64,000 nt of DNA, taken from Paracoccaceae bacterium. GTDB taxonomy: Bacteria; Pseudomonadota; Alphaproteobacteria; Rhodobacterales; Rhodobacteraceae. Made by a program: the position numbers and the translations under genes. The first letter of the stretch is position 1, and each line of letters opens with the position of its first letter. The notes under the pieces are model-generated. The model ran no database searches. It saw only the letters and a list, made by a program, of their open reading frames with translations, and had not been told where the DNA came from. The stretch spans positions 248,001-312,000 of the forward strand of contig JAFWNM010000013.1 of NCBI GenBank assembly GCA_017510335.1. Reading direction: 5' to 3'. Shown here piece after piece: positions 1 through 8,066 of the stretch.

Positions 1-1
1 A

Positions 2-109
2 GTCATCTCGCGCCAGTTGGAACGCTGGACCGCTGCAGGCATTTTGCAGACAGGCCGGGGCCATGTCACCATCCGCGACCGCAGCGCATTGCAGGCCCTG
101 GCCCAATAA
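2..109 (+). CDS. Crp/Fnr-family transcriptional regulator, C-terminal end (partial)
   Basis: Only the last 35 codons are in the window; the stop is TAA at 107-109. The frame reads as the end of a Crp-type winged helix: a recognition-helix remnant VISRQLERW, then the wing segment ILQTGRGHVTIRD and a final A-L-Q-A-L-A. The pattern S-R-x-L-x-x-W followed by G-R-G-x-x-x-I-x-D is common in Crp/Fnr proteins. The effector domain lies upstream, so the ligand (cAMP, Fe-S cluster, nitric oxide or other) cannot be judged. A perfect palindrome follows 13 bases after the stop. Confidence 0.7.
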   Translation, partial: VISRQLERWTAAGILQTGRGHVTIRDRSALQALAQ

Positions 110-122
110 GCGCGCGCGGTAT

Positions 123-147
123 GTGATCATGTCACAGACATGATCAC
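123..147. promoter_or_regulatory. Perfect 11-bp-arm palindrome, candidate operator
   Basis: GTGATCATGTC, three bases, then its exact reverse complement GACATGATCAC. It lies between the Crp/Fnr stop and the DUF2892 gene. No T-run follows, so a dyad operator fits better than a terminator. The ends GTGATC/GATCAC resemble half-sites of Crp-family proteins. Which regulator binds is inference. Confidence 0.45.
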
Positions 148-197
148 GCCCCCCTGCTACCGTCGCACCATCAAAACACCAAACAGGAGAGCATGTG

Positions 198-401
198 ATG
201 TTGGCACGAAATGTAGGCGGTATTGACCGTATCTTGCGTATTGTCGTGGGGCTGGCCCTGCTTGCGGGGTTTTTCTTGAATTCAGACGCAAGCCTGCGCT
301 GGCTTTATCTGATTGGACTCGTTCCTTTGGCGACCGGCGTTATGCAAACCTGCCCGCTTTATTCGCTGATCGGGCTGAATACTTGTCCGGTCAAGAAATA
401 G
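198..401 (+). CDS. DUF2892 (YgaP-like) small inner-membrane protein
   Basis: A protein of 67 residues with two hydrophobic segments (about 14-31 and 36-52) and an end rich in C-P (TCPLYSLIGLNTCPV). The N-terminus N-V-G-x-x-D-R-x-L-R-I is the hallmark of DUF2892, a two-helix membrane family often found with rhodanese or redox genes. AGGAGA at 184-189 places the start at ATG 198; GTG 195 is an in-frame alternative. It follows a candidate operator and a Crp/Fnr gene, so redox-linked control is possible. The biochemical role of the family is not settled. Confidence 0.8.
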   Translation: MLARNVGGIDRILRIVVGLALLAGFFLNSDASLRWLYLIGLVPLATGVMQTCPLYSLIGLNTCPVKK

Positions 402-512
402 CCCGCAGCAACGCAAATTTGGTGGCAAAACGCAATGCCACCATTTCTTGCATTTTTTCATCAGAAGGGTCTTGCAGCGCCGCGCCGCCTTGGCTAAACA
501 GCGCCACACAGT

Positions 513-587
513 TGGGGTGTAGCCAAGTGGTAAGGCATCGGTTTTTGGTACCGTGTATCGTAGGTTCGAATCCTACCACCCCAGCCA
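513..587 (+). tRNA. tRNA-Gln (anticodon UUG)
   Basis: Acceptor stem TGGGGTG (513-519) pairs with CACCCCA (577-583). The anticodon loop reads TTTTGGT, giving TTG. The T arm is GTAGG-TTCGAAT-CCTAC. CCA is encoded at 585-587. An integrase remnant starts about 190 bases downstream, which suggests the tRNA once served as an attachment site. Confidence 0.95.
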
Positions 588-775
588 GTCTTTCCTAAGT
601 TATTGATATACAATGCGGAATGCGGCCTGATTCCCAGTGACCCCCTGTTTTCGGGGTAACTGCGACACAGGACTGCATCACATCGGTGCATCACAGGGGC
701 AATCATCGCCTCTTGAGCCGCCCCGATCCGCGACAGGCTTTTCGCGCCCTCCGACCTGAACCACAGGGGCGAGAG

Positions 776-1132
776 ATGGCACGGCTCAACCACACCATGC
801 GCAGAGGGGCGGTTTACGTCTGGCGGCGCAGGCTTCCGGCAGGTCACCCGTCTTACAAGGGGAAATACGTGCAGATTTCCTTGCGAACGAAGGAGTTATC
901 CACAGCGGAGGTGCTCGGGCCTCTTGTAAACACGGCTTTCAACGACATTATCAAACCCATGTTGACCGAAGCCATCACCCCTGAAGACGTCAAGACCTAC
1001 CTTGATTCTGTCGTCCAGAGCCACCTTGCGCAGATTGATGCCGCGCGCTGGGCAGTCGCCCCACCGTCACAGCCGCAACGCGCAGGCGACACAGCCATCG
1101 CCAGGGCCGACCCCGACCACCGGTCAGTTTAG
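776..1132 (+). pseudogene. Truncated phage-type integrase, N-terminal part only
   Basis: The frame begins M-A-R-L-N-H-T-M-R-R-G-A-V-Y-V-W-R-R-R-L-P and continues through Y-V-Q-I-S-L-R-T-K-E. This is the usual N-terminal arm of Rhodobacteraceae tyrosine recombinases. It stops after about 118 codons; the last 30 look like shifted low-complexity sequence. No core-binding or catalytic R...HxxR...Y domain follows in any frame. A GAGAG ribosome-binding-like sequence precedes ATG 776. The site just downstream of tRNA-Gln fits a leftover of an excised or decayed island. Family call moderately sure, inactivity sure. Confidence 0.65.
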
Positions 1133-1712
1133 CGCCACGATCCTGAATGTTGTCGATAGGCTTGATAAGGAAGAAAAGTCAGCCCTTATCAACACCAAGA
1201 GAAGCCCGAAGGCTCACGCAAGGCTATCCAGGCAGAAAAGCGAATATCCGGCCCATTGCATCACATGCCTGAACCGCCTGCTTTGTCGGTGCGGTGTCAC
1301 ATCTTTTCGCGCGATGATAGGCGCCGCCCGGGGCATGGTCAGGCCCAAACCGTTGGTCTTGACGTGATGGCGTCCAATGGGTTCGATCCGCGAGGCATAT
1401 TTCAGCCACGCTACCTCGCGGATCAACAGCGTCTGGCGACGTTGGGGGACCGTCCACACCACCAGATTTCAGTGGCCATGAACACTTCGCCCTGAAAACG
1501 CGCAGCAGCAACGGTTTTTGCCGCGCTGCGGCAGGGCCTTTCCCTTTTCGAGTTGCGCAAGATGCATCTTTTCGCATAAGACCCGCATATATCGCATGGA
1601 CCCGGTGCAAGCCCGGGTGGCTCTTCCGGCCGCTGATCCGCCGGATAACCTGAATAAACACCATGAAAACCGGCGCTGTTCCACAGGGTAATGCCGGTCA
1701 GGAACCCATGAC
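1133..1712. other. Gene-free stretch after the integrase remnant
   Basis: Open frames on both strands here are short and match no family I recognise. It probably holds decayed island sequence (to about 1500) and then the promoter and leader of the SulP gene. No clean hairpin terminator or repeat was seen. Confidence 0.5.
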
Positions 1713-3203
1713 ATGATTTCACTTAATGCTTACCGCGCGCAGTGGTTCGGCAATGTACGCGGCGATCTGATCGCTGGGCTTGTTGTGGCCCTTGCGCTTA
1801 TTCCCGAAGCGATTGCCTTTTCCATTATCGCAGGCGTGGACCCCAAAGTGGGGCTTTATGCCAGCTTCTCGATTGCCGTGTTGATTGCCTTCACCGGCGG
1901 CAGGCCGGGCATGATTTCGGCGGCCACAGCGGCTACGGCAGTGCTGATGGTGACGCTGGTGCGCGATTACGGGCTGGAATACCTGCTTGCGGCCACCGTG
2001 CTTGCGGGGCTGTTGCAAATTGGCGCGGGCATCCTGAAGCTGGGCTTCATCATGCGCTATGTGTCGAAATCGGTGATGACGGGGTTTGTGAACGCGCTGG
2101 CCATCCTGATCTTTCTGGCGCAACTGCCCGAACTGGACCCGCGCGAAGTGTCCTGGGTGACCTATGTTCTGGTGGCCGCCGGGCTTGGCATCATCTACGG
2201 GCTACCCATGCTCACCAAGGCCATCCCCTCGCCCTTGGTAACAATTGTGGTGTTGACGATTGTGGCCATCGTGCTGGGGCTGGATGTGCGCACTGTGGGC
2301 GACATGGGCGACTTGCCCGACACATTGCCGGTGTTTCTGATCCCGAACATCCCGCTGACGATTGAGACACTTGTGATCATCTTCCCCTATTCCATGGCCA
2401 TCGCGGTGGTGGGCCTGCTCGAAAGCCTGATGACACAGAACATCGTTGATGATCTGACCGACACCCGCTCTGACCGCAATCAGGAATGTATCGGTCAGGG
2501 CATTTCCAACACGGCCACCGGGTTCATTGGCGGCATGGCGGGCTGTGCCATGATCGGGCAGTCGATCATCAACGTCAAATCCGGCGGGCGGGGGCGCTTG
2601 TCGTGTTTCGCCGCCGGTGTCTACCTGCTGTTCCTCATCCTTGTTCTGGGCGACCTGGTCAGACAGATCCCCATGGCCGCGCTTGTGGCCGTGATGATCA
2701 TGGTGTCGATCGGCACATTCTCATGGTCGTCAATCAAGGCGCTGCGGGTGCATCCGCGTTCCAGTTCCATCGTGATGATCGCCACGGTTGTAACGGTAGT
2801 TTACACCCACAACCTTGCCATCGGTGTGCTGGTGGGCGTGCTGTTGTCGGGCATCTTCTTTGCGGGGAAAATCGCGCAATTGTTCACGATGCGCAGCACC
2901 ATTTCCAACGATGGCAGCGAACGCACCTATATCGTCGAAGGGCAGTTGTTCTATGGCTCGGTCGAGGATTTCATGAATGCGTTTGACTTCCGCGAAACCC
3001 TGGACCGCGTTATTATCGACGTAAGCCGCGCGCATATCTGGGATATATCTTCTGTTCAGGCCTTGGATATGGTCATCCTGAAATTTCGCCGGGACGGCGC
3101 CGAGGTGGACGTCATCGGCATGAATGACGCCACAGAAACCATCGTTGACAAGCTTGCCATCCATGACAAGCCGGGCGCGATGGACAAGTTGATGTCGCAT
3201 TAA
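1713..3203 (+). CDS. SulP-family anion transporter with STAS domain
   Basis: A 496-residue inner-membrane protein. It has about ten to twelve hydrophobic segments between residues 15 and 395, beginning with the SulP signature around [21 protein letters not shown] cytoplasmic STAS domain follows from about residue 402 to the end. SulP proteins carry sulfate, bicarbonate or dicarboxylates; the substrate here cannot be read from sequence. AGGAAC upstream of ATG 1713 supports the start. A universal stress protein gene follows after 12 bases, so the two are probably cotranscribed and may work together, as is often seen for SulP-Usp pairs. Confidence 0.9.
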   Translation: MISLNAYRAQWFGNVRGDLIAGLVVALALIPEAIAFSIIAGVDPKVGLYASFSIAVLIAFTGGRPGMISAATAATAVLMVTLVRDYGLEYLLAATVLAGLLQIGAGILKLGFIMRYVSKSVMTGFVNALAILIFLAQLPELDPREVSWVTYVLVAAGLGIIYGLPMLTKAIPSPLVTIVVLTIVAIVLGLDVRTVGDMGDLPDTLPVFLIPNIPLTIETLVIIFPYSMAIAVVGLLESLMTQNIVDDLTDTRSDRNQECIGQGISNTATGFIGGMAGCAMIGQSIINVKSGGRGRLSCFAAGVYLLFLILVLGDLVRQIPMAALVAVMIMVSIGTFSWSSIKALRVHPRSSSIVMIATVVTVVYTHNLAIGVLVGVLLSGIFFAGKIAQLFTMRSTISNDGSERTYIVEGQLFYGSVEDFMNAFDFRETLDRVIIDVSRAHIWDISSVQALDMVILKFRRDGAEVDVIGMNDATETIVDKLAIHDKPGAMDKLMSH

Positions 3204-3215
3204 GGGGACCAGAGC

Positions 3216-4079
3216 ATGACCGAACATCCACAGAAAATCGTGGCCCTTGTTGACGGGTCCATCTATTCGGCCAGTGTCTGCGAACATGCTGCCTGGATTT
3301 CACAACGCACCAATGCCCCAGTGGAATTGCTGCATGTTCTGGGCCGCCGCGACGCACCCGAAAAGACGGACTTCTCAGGCGCTATCAAACTGGGCGCGCG
3401 CACTGCACTGCTGGAAGAACTGGCGCAACTGGACGCGCAACGCGCCAGGCTGATCAACCACCGCGGACGCGCCATTTTGGAAGATGCGCGCGCCATTCTG
3501 GACAAGGCAGGTGTCACCGAAATCACCACACGGCTGCGTCAGGGCGACGTGGTCGAAACTGTCAGCGATGTGGAAAAAGACGCCCGCGTGGTGATGGTCG
3601 GCAAACGCGGCGAGGCTGCCGATTTCGCCAAAGGCCATCTGGGGTCCAATCTGGAACGCATTATCCGCGCCAGCACCAGACCTGTCTTCGTGGCCTCGCG
3701 CGCGTTCAGGCCCATCTCCAGGGTGCTCGTGGCCTATGATGGCGGTGTCTCCGCCATGAAGGCGGTCGACCATATCGCGCGCAGCCCGTTGTTTCAGGGC
3801 TTGCATATCCATATCGTGACAGTGGGCACCGCAACACCAGAGGTGAAGAAGGGACTGGAAGACGCAAAAGCCCTGATGTCAGCCGCAGGGCTGGCGGCAG
3901 AAACCTCTGTCATCTCCGGGCAGCCGGAAACGGCCCTTGGCAAACTGATTGACGATGCGCAGATCGACCTGCTGGTAATGGGCGCATACGGGCATTCGCG
4001 CATCCGCACCCTGATCATCGGCTCCACCACCACGGCGATGATCCGCTCTTGCAAGGTGCCTATCGTCTTGCTGCGCTAA
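3216..4079 (+). CDS. Tandem-domain universal stress protein (UspA family)
   Basis: 287 residues forming two Usp folds (about 1-150 and 160-287). The second carries the nucleotide-binding motif G-x-x-G-H-S-x(6)-I-G-S-T-T near residues 257-272. The first has a related G-K-R-G-E-(x)8-L-G-S-N. Such proteins bind ATP or other nucleotides and often control a partner protein. AGGGGACC precedes the start. The position directly behind the SulP gene suggests it tunes that transporter; this is inference from context. Confidence 0.9.
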   Translation: MTEHPQKIVALVDGSIYSASVCEHAAWISQRTNAPVELLHVLGRRDAPEKTDFSGAIKLGARTALLEELAQLDAQRARLINHRGRAILEDARAILDKAGVTEITTRLRQGDVVETVSDVEKDARVVMVGKRGEAADFAKGHLGSNLERIIRASTRPVFVASRAFRPISRVLVAYDGGVSAMKAVDHIARSPLFQGLHIHIVTVGTATPEVKKGLEDAKALMSAAGLAAETSVISGQPETALGKLIDDAQIDLLVMGAYGHSRIRTLIIGSTTTAMIRSCKVPIVLLR

Positions 4080-4080
4080 C

Positions 4081-4123
4081 GCATGTGGCTCAAAAGCGGG
4101 AACCGGTTCTGAGCTTCTGGAAC
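4081..4123. repeat. Dispersed 43-bp intergenic repeat, copy 1
   Basis: This segment matches 15586-15628 with four mismatches in 43 bases. The shared core includes GGGAACCGGTT and TGAGCTTCT. In the second copy the flanks form nested inverted repeats. It is likely a small mobile or palindromic element of this genome. Confidence 0.7.
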
Positions 4124-4286
4124 GCCTTGGCCCATGGCCCTTTCATGCAGGGCGCTTCACCATGCCCCCCGCCCTTTTCGGCACCACTGGGGGCGCGGCC
4201 TGCATCTGCATCCCGTTGCCAAAACCTGGCGTGTCACGCGCACCCTGGCACAATGCCCTTTCATTATGGCCCAAATATCCCCTGAA

Positions 4287-4350
4287 CGGGTTTCTCAAGG
4301 GGGGCTTGCCCCCCTTGAGGCAGGGGGTTTGGGGGGCGGCCGCCCCCCAA
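4287..4350. repeat. GC-rich double-hairpin repeat, copy 1
   Basis: First hairpin: CTCAAGGGGGG (4294-4304), loop CTTG, exact complement at 4309-4319. Second: a 22-bp perfect palindrome at 4329-4350 made of TTGGGGGGCGG and its complement. A related arrangement occurs at 56777-56830. It could act as a terminator for the flanking convergent genes, although no U-run follows. Confidence 0.6.
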
Positions 4351-4418
4351 TTCCCTTTCCCGGACTGACGGCACAGGCGCGCATCCTGCGCAGTGCCGTC
4401 AGCGCAGGCGCAGGTTCG

Positions 4419-5084
4419 TCAATCCTCGAACAGTTCGGATTGACCGCTTTGCGCCGCGTCGTCCTCCTCATCATCGTCATCGCGCGCGCCCCCCTCGCGT
4501 CCGGGCATGGGGCGGCTGTCCAGCAAACCCGCTTCACGCAATTCCCTAAGACCGGGCAGATCGCGCGCGGATTCCAGCCCGAAATGGTCCAGAAACCCGG
4601 GCGTCACAACGAATGTGACAGGTCTTCCCGGGGTCATGCGCCTTCGCCCCAGACGGATCCATTCCAGTTCCAGCAATTGATCGATCGTTCCGCGCGACAG
4701 GGCAACGCCACGGATTTCCTCAATCTCGGCGCGGGTTACGGGCTGATGATAGGCAATAATCGCAAGGGTTTCGATTGCCGCACGCGACAATTTGCGCAAC
4801 TCAACCCGTTCGGATTGCATCAGATACCCCAGATCGGGCGCGGTGCGCAGCGCATAGCCATCGCCCACCCGCACCAAAGTGACCCCCCGCCCCTGATAGC
4901 GCGTGCGCAGATGCGCCAGGGCTTCGGCGGCATCGCACCCATGTGGCAGGCGCGCGGCAATGGCCGCCTGCGACAGCGGTTCCGCGCTGGCAAACAGGAT
5001 CGCTTCGATCATACGCTCCTGTTCGGCCATGGGCGGCGCGGGAAACAGGCTTTTATCGGGCGCGGGGTCTGGCGGGTTTGTCAT
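4419..5084 (-). CDS. scpB: Segregation and condensation protein B (ScpB)
   Basis: 221 residues. ScpB proteins are tandem winged-helix proteins that bind ScpA and the SMC ATPase to form the bacterial condensin. Recognisable stretches are E-A-I-L-F-A-S-A-E-P-L near the start, L-S-R-A-A-I-E-T-L-A-I-I-A-Y-H-Q-P-V-T-R-A-E-I-E in the middle (second winged helix), and G-R-P-V-T-F-V-V-T-P-G-F-L-D-H-F-G-L. The C-terminal tail is acidic (DDDDEEDDA) and probably disordered. It begins nine bases after the scpA stop. Confidence 0.95.
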   Translation of the reverse strand: MTNPPDPAPDKSLFPAPPMAEQERMIEAILFASAEPLSQAAIAARLPHGCDAAEALAHLRTRYQGRGVTLVRVGDGYALRTAPDLGYLMQSERVELRKLSRAAIETLAIIAYHQPVTRAEIEEIRGVALSRGTIDQLLELEWIRLGRRRMTPGRPVTFVVTPGFLDHFGLESARDLPGLRELREAGLLDSRPMPGREGGARDDDDEEDDAAQSGQSELFED

Positions 5085-5093
5085 GATGCGGCC

Positions 5094-5873
5094 CTACTGC
5101 CCTTCCCGCCTGCGCAAATGCAAGGGGGCAAATGTGTCGGACTGGCGCAGCTCGATCTGGCCTTGCTTGGCCAGTTCCAATGTCGCCGCAAATGTCGAGG
5201 CCATGGCCGAGCGCTTGCGCGCAGGCGCCCCGCGCCACCCTTCGGGCAGATAGGCCTGCAGACTTGTCCAATCCACTGCGCCCGGCACCATTTGCAACAA
5301 GCGTTCCAGCGCGGCTTCCAGCGGGTAGATATCTGTTCGGTCAAATGCATAGGGGCGGAACTCGTCGCGGGTGCGCAGCCGCGCATAGGCGCGCATCAGG
5401 TCCAGCAGACTTGCATCAAACACTGTCTTGCGGTTGACCGCCAGGGTCTGGGGATCGCCACGCGCAAAGAAATCCCGCCCCTTCTGGTCGCGTCCCAACA
5501 GGCGCGCGGCCGCTTCGCGCATGGCTTGCAACCGTTCCAGCTGAAAGGCCAGATGCGCGGCCAGTTCTTCGCCGGACGGGCCGTCTTCCGTTGGGTCCGG
5601 CGGCAGCAGCAGGCGCGATTTAAGATAGGCCAGCCAGGCTGCCATCACCAGATAATCAGCGGCCAGTTCAATGCGCAATTCCCGCGCCTTTTCAACGAAA
5701 ACCAGATATTGCTCTGACAGTTGCAACACGGAAATACGGCGCAAATCCACCTTCTGGGTGCGCGACAGCATCAGCAACAGGTCAAGCGGGCCTTCAAACC
5801 CGTCGACATCAACAATCAGCGCCTCGGCTGCGCGCCGTTCGGCAATGCTGTCGTGAACCCAGTCATCTGTCAT
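5094..5873 (-). CDS. scpA: Segregation and condensation protein A (ScpA)
   Basis: 259 residues, the kleisin subunit that bridges SMC heads in condensin. The N-terminal F-E-G-P-L-D-L-L-L-M-L-S-R-T-Q-K-V-D-L-R-R-I-S-V is the classical ScpA opening. It is followed by Y-L-V-M-A-A-W-L-A-Y-L-K-S-R-L-L-L-P. A C-terminal winged-helix region (V-A-T-F-A-A-T-L-E-L-A-type) ends the protein. It lies 9 bases after ribE and 9 before scpB. Related genomes often have nagZ in front; here ribE takes that place. Confidence 0.95.
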   Translation of the reverse strand: MTDDWVHDSIAERRAAEALIVDVDGFEGPLDLLLMLSRTQKVDLRRISVLQLSEQYLVFVEKARELRIELAADYLVMAAWLAYLKSRLLLPPDPTEDGPSGEELAAHLAFQLERLQAMREAAARLLGRDQKGRDFFARGDPQTLAVNRKTVFDASLLDLMRAYARLRTRDEFRPYAFDRTDIYPLEAALERLLQMVPGAVDWTSLQAYLPEGWRGAPARKRSAMASTFAATLELAKQGQIELRQSDTFAPLHLRRREGQ

Positions 5874-5882
5874 CGGCGCAGT

Positions 5883-6497
5883 CTAGGACGCAGTGTCCGC
5901 CCTGTCCATCCTGTCCCAGTCGCGCAGGCGCGCCACATAGCGGGCCATGGTGTCGACTTCCAGATTGATGGCATCGCCAAGCGCGACATCCCCCCATGTC
6001 GTGACCTGTTTCGTATGCGGGATCAGGTTGATCCCGAATTCGGCCCCGTCAACTTCATTTACTGTCAGCGAGGTGCCGTTCAGCGTGACTGACCCTTTGG
6101 GCGCGATGAACCCCGCAAGGCTGCCGGGCGCGCGCAGACGCAGGCGCGTGCTGTCCCCGTCACGTTCCAGCCCCACCACATGGGCCAGCCCGTCCACATG
6201 CCCCGAGACAATATGCCCGCCCAATTCATCGCCCACTTTCAGCGCGCGTTCCAGATTGACGCGGCGGCCGGTTTGCCACTGGCCCAGATTGGTCTTGGCC
6301 ACAGTTTCCGCCGATACCTGCACTTCATACCAGTCCGGTCCCAGCGCCACGACAGTCAGGCACACCCCGTCAGACGCGATGGACGCGCCAAGGTCGATTT
6401 TGCCTGTGTCATAGCGCGTGACAATGCGCGCGCGCAGGTCGCCTTCCTGCACAAGTTCGCTTACAACACCGATATCCGTGATAATCCCTGTGAACAT
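5883..6497 (-). CDS. ribE: Riboflavin synthase, alpha subunit
   Basis: 204 residues. It catalyses dismutation of two 6,7-dimethyl-8-ribityllumazines to riboflavin. Two lumazine-binding repeats are visible: the first starts with the invariant M-F-T-G-I-I, and the second near residue 98 contains G-H-I-V-S-G-H-V-D-G. L-T-V-N-E-V-type strands occur in both halves. I saw no FMN riboswitch in the 184 bases upstream. It is the first gene of a tight ribE-scpA-scpB run. Confidence 0.95.
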   Translation of the reverse strand: MFTGIITDIGVVSELVQEGDLRARIVTRYDTGKIDLGASIASDGVCLTVVALGPDWYEVQVSAETVAKTNLGQWQTGRRVNLERALKVGDELGGHIVSGHVDGLAHVVGLERDGDSTRLRLRAPGSLAGFIAPKGSVTLNGTSLTVNEVDGAEFGINLIPHTKQVTTWGDVALGDAINLEVDTMARYVARLRDWDRMDRADTAS

Positions 6498-6681
6498 GAC
6501 CTGACGCCCCTTTTTGGATTGTGGTGTCTGACGTAAACCGCCCCACCTGCGATAGCAAGCCCGCCACAGTGATGCCGTTTTTGTTAACTATATGGCTGAC
6601 ACTCGGACAGAGCAGGTTTAGGATTTGAAAAAAATTCGGGCGTATCATCGGCATATCAGGTAAATACAGGCGCGGTGTATC

Positions 6682-7971
6682 ATGCGTATTAGTGGCGAGG
6701 GGCGGTGCTTCCTGTTGTTGCAGGGACCACATGGACCATTCTTCAACAGATTGGGCGCAATGCTGTGCCAGACAGGCGCGCAGGTCTGGCGTGTGGGCTT
6801 CAATCAGGGGGATGCCGTGTTCTGGCGCGACAAGGGGCATTACATCCCCTTCACCGCGCCGCCGGAACACTGGCCTGCGCGGTTTCGCGACATTCTGACG
6901 GCCCATAAGGTCACTGATATCGTGCTATATGGCGATGTGCGCCCCCTGCATGCGCAGGCCGTCCAGATAGCGAAGGCGGCGGGCATAACCATCCATGTAT
7001 TTGAAGAAGGGTATTTGCGGCCCTATTGGGTGACCTATGAACGCAACGGGTCAAATGGCAATTCCGCGCTGATGAACATGACCATCCGGTCCATGCGCCG
7101 CGCCCTGCGCAAAAGCGAGTTGGAACTGCCCGACCCGCCAGCGCATTGGGGCGACATGCGCCATCATATCTTCTATGGGGCAGTCTATCATTTTTGCGTG
7201 CTGGCCCTGAACCGGCGCTATCGAAATTTCCGCCCGCATCGTGCGCTGGGTGTCGCGCAGGAATTCGCGCTGTATCTCAAACGCCTGTGGGCCATGCCGC
7301 TGACATCGCTGCAACGCACCATCGCCAGCTGGCGCATTCGCAATGGCGGCTTTCCCTATCATCTGGTGTTGTTGCAACTGGAACATGACAGCAGCTTTCA
7401 GGCGCATAGCCCCTTCACCACCCTCACGGAATTTCTGGAACTGGTCTTTGCTGGCTTTGCCAAGGGCGCGCCACGCCACCACCATCTGGTTATCAAGGCC
7501 CACCCGCTGGAAGATGGGCGCGCCCCGCTGCATGCGTCCATCGTGAAGCTGACACAGGCGCATGGTCTGACGGGGCGCGTGCATTTTGTGCGCGGGGGCA
7601 AGCTTGCGGCCCTTCTGAACCATGCCCGTTCGGCGGTGACGGTCAATTCCACGGCAGCGCAACAGGTTCTGTGGCGGGGCATGCCACTAAAGATTTTCGG
7701 GCGCGCGGTCTATGACAAGCCCGAATTCGTCTCGGATCAGGGTATTGAGGCGTTTTTCACACACCCCGCGCGCCCCGATGCGCGCGCGTATCGCGATTAC
7801 CGGCGTTTCCTGCTGGAAACCTCTCAGGTTCCGGGGGGATACTATTCTTTGCGGGGACGGCGGCAGTTGATGCGACATGTGGTGGATCTGATGCTGGCCC
7901 CTGATGACCCTTATGCAGCGTTGATGCGCGGGGACGCGGCACCACGGCAACAGGTGCGCAAGGCGAAGTAA
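6682..7971 (+). CDS. kpsS: Capsular polysaccharide export protein KpsS-like (Kdo transferase)
   Basis: 429 residues. KpsS-type proteins add the first Kdo residue to lyso-phosphatidylglycerol, building the lipid anchor of group 2 capsules in the cytoplasm. Family features are the opening F-L-L-L-Q-G-P-H-G-P-F-F, then V-F-E-E-G-Y-L-R-P-Y-W-V-T, H-L-V-I-K-A-H-P-L-E-D-G-R, and V-T-V-N-S-T-A-A-Q-Q-V-L near residue 320. The latter two resemble the CMP-Kdo binding segments also seen twice in the downstream kpsC. It heads a three-gene capsule run and diverges from ribE. Confidence 0.85.
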   Translation: MRISGEGRCFLLLQGPHGPFFNRLGAMLCQTGAQVWRVGFNQGDAVFWRDKGHYIPFTAPPEHWPARFRDILTAHKVTDIVLYGDVRPLHAQAVQIAKAAGITIHVFEEGYLRPYWVTYERNGSNGNSALMNMTIRSMRRALRKSELELPDPPAHWGDMRHHIFYGAVYHFCVLALNRRYRNFRPHRALGVAQEFALYLKRLWAMPLTSLQRTIASWRIRNGGFPYHLVLLQLEHDSSFQAHSPFTTLTEFLELVFAGFAKGAPRHHHLVIKAHPLEDGRAPLHASIVKLTQAHGLTGRVHFVRGGKLAALLNHARSAVTVNSTAAQQVLWRGMPLKIFGRAVYDKPEFVSDQGIEAFFTHPARPDARAYRDYRRFLLETSQVPGGYYSLRGRRQLMRHVVDLMLAPDDPYAALMRGDAAPRQQVRKAK

Positions 7972-8066
7972 CGGCCAAGTCATTAAACCACTTGGCGAAA
8001 TCCCACCCAGCCTGTATGCTTCACAGCAATTATCAGAGGCATGTCCTTTTCAAAGGAGCCCGAGCA

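Larger units (their letters stand above)
4080..4418. other. Convergent intergenic region with two repeat elements
   Basis: It separates the stress-protein gene (plus) from scpB (minus). It contains no credible gene. It holds one copy of a dispersed 43-bp repeat (4081-4123) and a GC-rich double hairpin (4287-4350), listed separately. Confidence 0.7.

Noticed and set aside
1210-1500. Remnant of an IS5-type transposase on the minus strand
   Set aside because: A few short segments vaguely recall such proteins, but no DDE motif or terminal inverted repeat could be found.
4134-5717. 527-codon open frame on the plus strand
   Set aside because: It runs opposite scpB and scpA, both clearly conserved. 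Long antisense frames are expected in GC-rich DNA.
6498-6681. FMN riboswitch before ribE
   Set aside because: The conserved helices and core bases of the RFN element are not present.
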